Assembly: GCA_022793555.1 (NCBI GenBank)
Contig: JAAWDB010000025.1
Location: forward strand, 1-6,993
Length of the DNA: 6,993 bases
Reading direction: 5' to 3'
Source of the DNA: Bacilli bacterium
GTDB lineage: Bacteria; Bacillota_I; Bacilli_A; RF39; UBA660
The stretch's first letter is position 1. The number at the start of each line of letters is the position of its first letter. Positions 5,958 through 6,993 of this stretch are shown here, piece by piece. The notes under the pieces are model-generated. The model had not been told where the DNA came from, did not search any database, and saw only the letters and a list, made by a program, of their open reading frames with translations. Both the position numbers and the translations under genes were made by a program.

Positions 5958-5986
5958 ATTTTAATGTTATAAAACATAATAGTCAA
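5958..5986 (-). promoter_or_regulatory. Promoter of the 299-residue gene
   Basis: TTGACT (5986-5981) and TAAAAT (5963-5958) are separated by exactly 17 bp, each differing from consensus by one base. It lies after the rpmA terminator, so the gene is transcribed on its own. The spacer contains an inverted repeat described separately. Confidence 0.7.
5964..5977. promoter_or_regulatory. Inverted repeat in the promoter spacer, possible operator
   Basis: ATGTT (5964-5968) and AACAT (5973-5977) flank the four bases ATAA, between the -35 and -10 of the 299-residue gene. A protein bound here would block polymerase. It does not resemble the 24-bp palindrome half-site. Short AT-rich repeats arise by chance in such DNA. 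Confidence 0.3.
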
Positions 5987-6037
5987 TTTTATTTTTATTT
6001 ATCGTTTTAGTTTCTGAATTTTGAAACATTTATGTGT

Positions 6038-6070
6038 AAAAAAAAGCGGTTACTTTGTTTCGTAAACGCT
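6038..6070 (-). terminator. Terminator of the rplU-prp-rpmA operon
   Basis: On the minus strand AGCGTTTAC (6070-6062), loop GAAACAAA and GTAACCGCT (6053-6045) pair with one T/C mismatch, then a T run reaches 6038. The rpmA stop codon TAA (6052-6050) lies inside the 3' arm. Transcription therefore ends at once after rpmA, and obgE, the gene often found next, is not in this operon. Confidence 0.85.
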
Positions 6071-6337
6071 TGCTTTCTTTTTATCTCTTCCAAATCTCTC
6101 ATATTTTACATATCCATCGATTTTGGCAAAAAGTGTATGATCTTTTCCCATTCCAACATTAGTTCCTGGATAGATCTTTGTACCTCTTTGACGATAAATG
6201 ATTGATCCAGCACTTATTAATTCGCCATCACTTGCTTTAGCTCCTAAACGACGACCTCTTGAATCACGACCATTTTGAGTTGAAGTCTGTGCTTTTTTGT
6301 GGGCAAATAATTGTAAGTTTAAAATCATCATATTCAT
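6050..6337 (-). CDS. rpmA: 50S ribosomal protein L27 with cleavable N-terminal extension
   Basis: A 95-residue large-subunit protein whose N-terminus reaches toward the peptidyl transferase centre. [21 protein letters not shown] is the usual start of mature L27, and [14 protein letters not shown] is also typical. Before the mature sequence lies [11 protein letters not shown], which ends in the LQLF/A motif that Prp cuts in Firmicutes to expose the functional end. The start at 6337 is preferred: GAGGA (6344-6348) is 6 nt upstream, while an ATG at 6343 touches that site. This start also makes the classic ATGA overlap with the prp stop codon, which implies translational coupling. Length fits the family once the extension is counted. 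Confidence 0.96.
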   Translation of the reverse strand: MNMMILNLQLFAHKKAQTSTQNGRDSRGRRLGAKASDGELISAGSIIYRQRGTKIYPGTNVGMGKDHTLFAKIDGYVKYERFGRDKKKASVYETK

Positions 6338-6651
6338 GTCCATTCCTCACTTTCCATCTTAATATTTTTAGGATAATTGTTTGCTAATTCGGCTAGCAAA
6401 TCAATCATGTTCTGTACTAATTGCTGTGTTGTTTCATCTTCAGATATAATAATCATTTGAAAAGCATCTTTTTTTTGATGATAAGTTAAAGATTTGATAT
6501 TGATTTTTAGTGCGGCATTGACCGTTGTTGTAAGAATTGCTGAAACGCCTGCACAAACAATATCTTTTCCATAATCATCATAAAGAGCATGTCCAAGTAA
6601 ATCTACTTCTTTGATTAAATTTTCTTGTTTTTTGATTTTAATGCTAATCAT
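6334..6651 (-). CDS. prp: Ribosomal-processing cysteine protease Prp (YsxB family)
   Basis: A 105-residue cysteine protease that removes the N-terminal extension of L27, a step shown to be essential in Staphylococcus aureus. The catalytic pair is visible as H21 in LGHA and C33 in IVCAGVSA, both in the family-conserved setting. It sits between its substrate gene rpmA and rplU, the standard Firmicutes order. It starts only 3 nt after the rplU stop codon and has no good ribosome binding site, so its translation is probably coupled to rplU and kept low. That would suit a protease needed in lesser amounts than the ribosomal proteins. Its stop overlaps the rpmA start. Confidence 0.93.
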   Translation of the reverse strand: MISIKIKKQENLIKEVDLLGHALYDDYGKDIVCAGVSAILTTTVNAALKINIKSLTYHQKKDAFQMIIISEDETTQQLVQNMIDLLAELANNYPKNIKMESEEWT

Positions 6652-6654
6652 AAA

Positions 6655-6957
6655 TTATTTCACTTCAATATTTTTTACTGTTAATTTTGTATATGGTTGT
6701 CTATGTCCTTGTTTTTTACGATATTTTTTCTTTGGACGATATTTAAAAACAATAATCTTTTTTTGTTTACCATGACGTTCTACATCACAAACTACTTTAG
6801 CATTATTTACGTAAGGATTACCTGCTTTACCATCAACAAATAAAACGGTATCAAAAGTAACTTCAGTTCCTACTTCATTCGGAAGTTTTTCTACGTAAAT
6901 CGTATCTCCAACGGATACATAATATTGTTTTCCACCTGTTACAAATATAGCTTTCAT
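6655..6957 (-). CDS. rplU: 50S ribosomal protein L21
   Basis: A 100-residue large-subunit protein that binds 23S rRNA and contacts L20. The start [14 protein letters not shown], the central [14 protein letters not shown] and the basic signature [19 protein letters not shown] are all diagnostic. Length is normal for the family. AAGGAGG (6964-6970) lies 6 nt before the ATG. An out-of-frame ATG just after the binding site opens a two-codon reading frame (ATGAAATGA) across the start, but its 1-nt spacing makes use unlikely. It is the first gene of the operon visible here. Confidence 0.97.
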   Translation of the reverse strand: MKAIFVTGGKQYYVSVGDTIYVEKLPNEVGTEVTFDTVLFVDGKAGNPYVNNAKVVCDVERHGKQKKIIVFKYRPKKKYRKKQGHRQPYTKLTVKNIEVK

Positions 6958-6993
6958 TTCATACCTCCTTATAATATTTTAAGACGCGCCAGA
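6958..6993 (-). promoter_or_regulatory. 3' end of the rplU leader, possible L21-leader RNA, cut by the window
   Basis: Apart from the ribosome binding site, the minus strand begins with TCTGGCGCGTC, a GC-rich patch unlike the surrounding AT-rich spacers. Firmicutes rplU operons often carry a structured autoregulatory L21 leader here. Only 36 nt are visible, so neither the structure nor the promoter can be seen. Confidence 0.25.

Noticed and set aside
1..6993. CRISPR array, tRNA, rRNA or tandem repeats
   Set aside because: No regularly spaced repeats, cloverleaf sequences or rRNA signatures were seen on either strand.

Overview
The window is AT-rich DNA from a low-GC Gram-positive bacterium. 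The evidence is the rplU-prp-rpmA order, an L27 with the N-terminal extension found in Firmicutes, strong AAGGAGG-type ribosome binding sites, and hairpin-plus-T-run terminators. TGA serves as a normal stop (the sensor kinase and prp both end with it), so this is not a mycoplasma-type code. Placement near the gut Bacilli/Erysipelotrichia is a guess from overall protein style, not from a database comparison.

Layout, left to right. Bases 1-52 hold the first 17 codons of a minus-strand gene that leaves the window, perhaps an IS30-like transposase. It has its own extended -10 promoter set against the terminator of the next unit. Bases 149-2699 (minus) form a two-gene phosphorelay operon. A seven-helix membrane hybrid histidine kinase is followed, with an 8-nt overlap, by a protein joining a histidine phosphotransfer domain to a receiver domain. 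The operon has a clear promoter (TTGGAA-17-TATACT) and a terminator. Bases 2787-4670 (minus) encode a stand-alone ANL-superfamily acyl/aryl ligase with an unusual N-terminal coiled coil and an unusual hinge motif. It has its own promoter and a terminator with a GAAA loop.

Bases 4671-4774 form a divergent promoter region with a perfect 24-bp palindrome. The palindrome covers the promoter of a small plus-strand HTH regulator (4775-5035) that looks like a HigA-type antitoxin without a toxin. Its stop codon overlaps the stop of a convergent 299-residue protein of unknown function (5032-5931, minus), which has a good promoter of its own. Bases 6050-6957 (minus) are the ribosomal cluster rplU-prp-rpmA, ending in a terminator. 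Prp is the cysteine protease that removes the N-terminal extension of L27, and both the enzyme and its target sequence are visible here.

How the parts work together: the kinase pair is a complete His-Asp-His-Asp relay on two polypeptides, but neither has a DNA-binding or enzymatic output. Its output must therefore lie elsewhere or act through protein contacts. The ribosomal genes form a processing module. The ligase, the HTH gene and the 299-residue gene are each transcribed separately. The best candidates for something undescribed are the palindrome/orphan HTH/unknown-protein locus and the divergent ligase beside it. No defence island, CRISPR array, rRNA or tRNA was seen.
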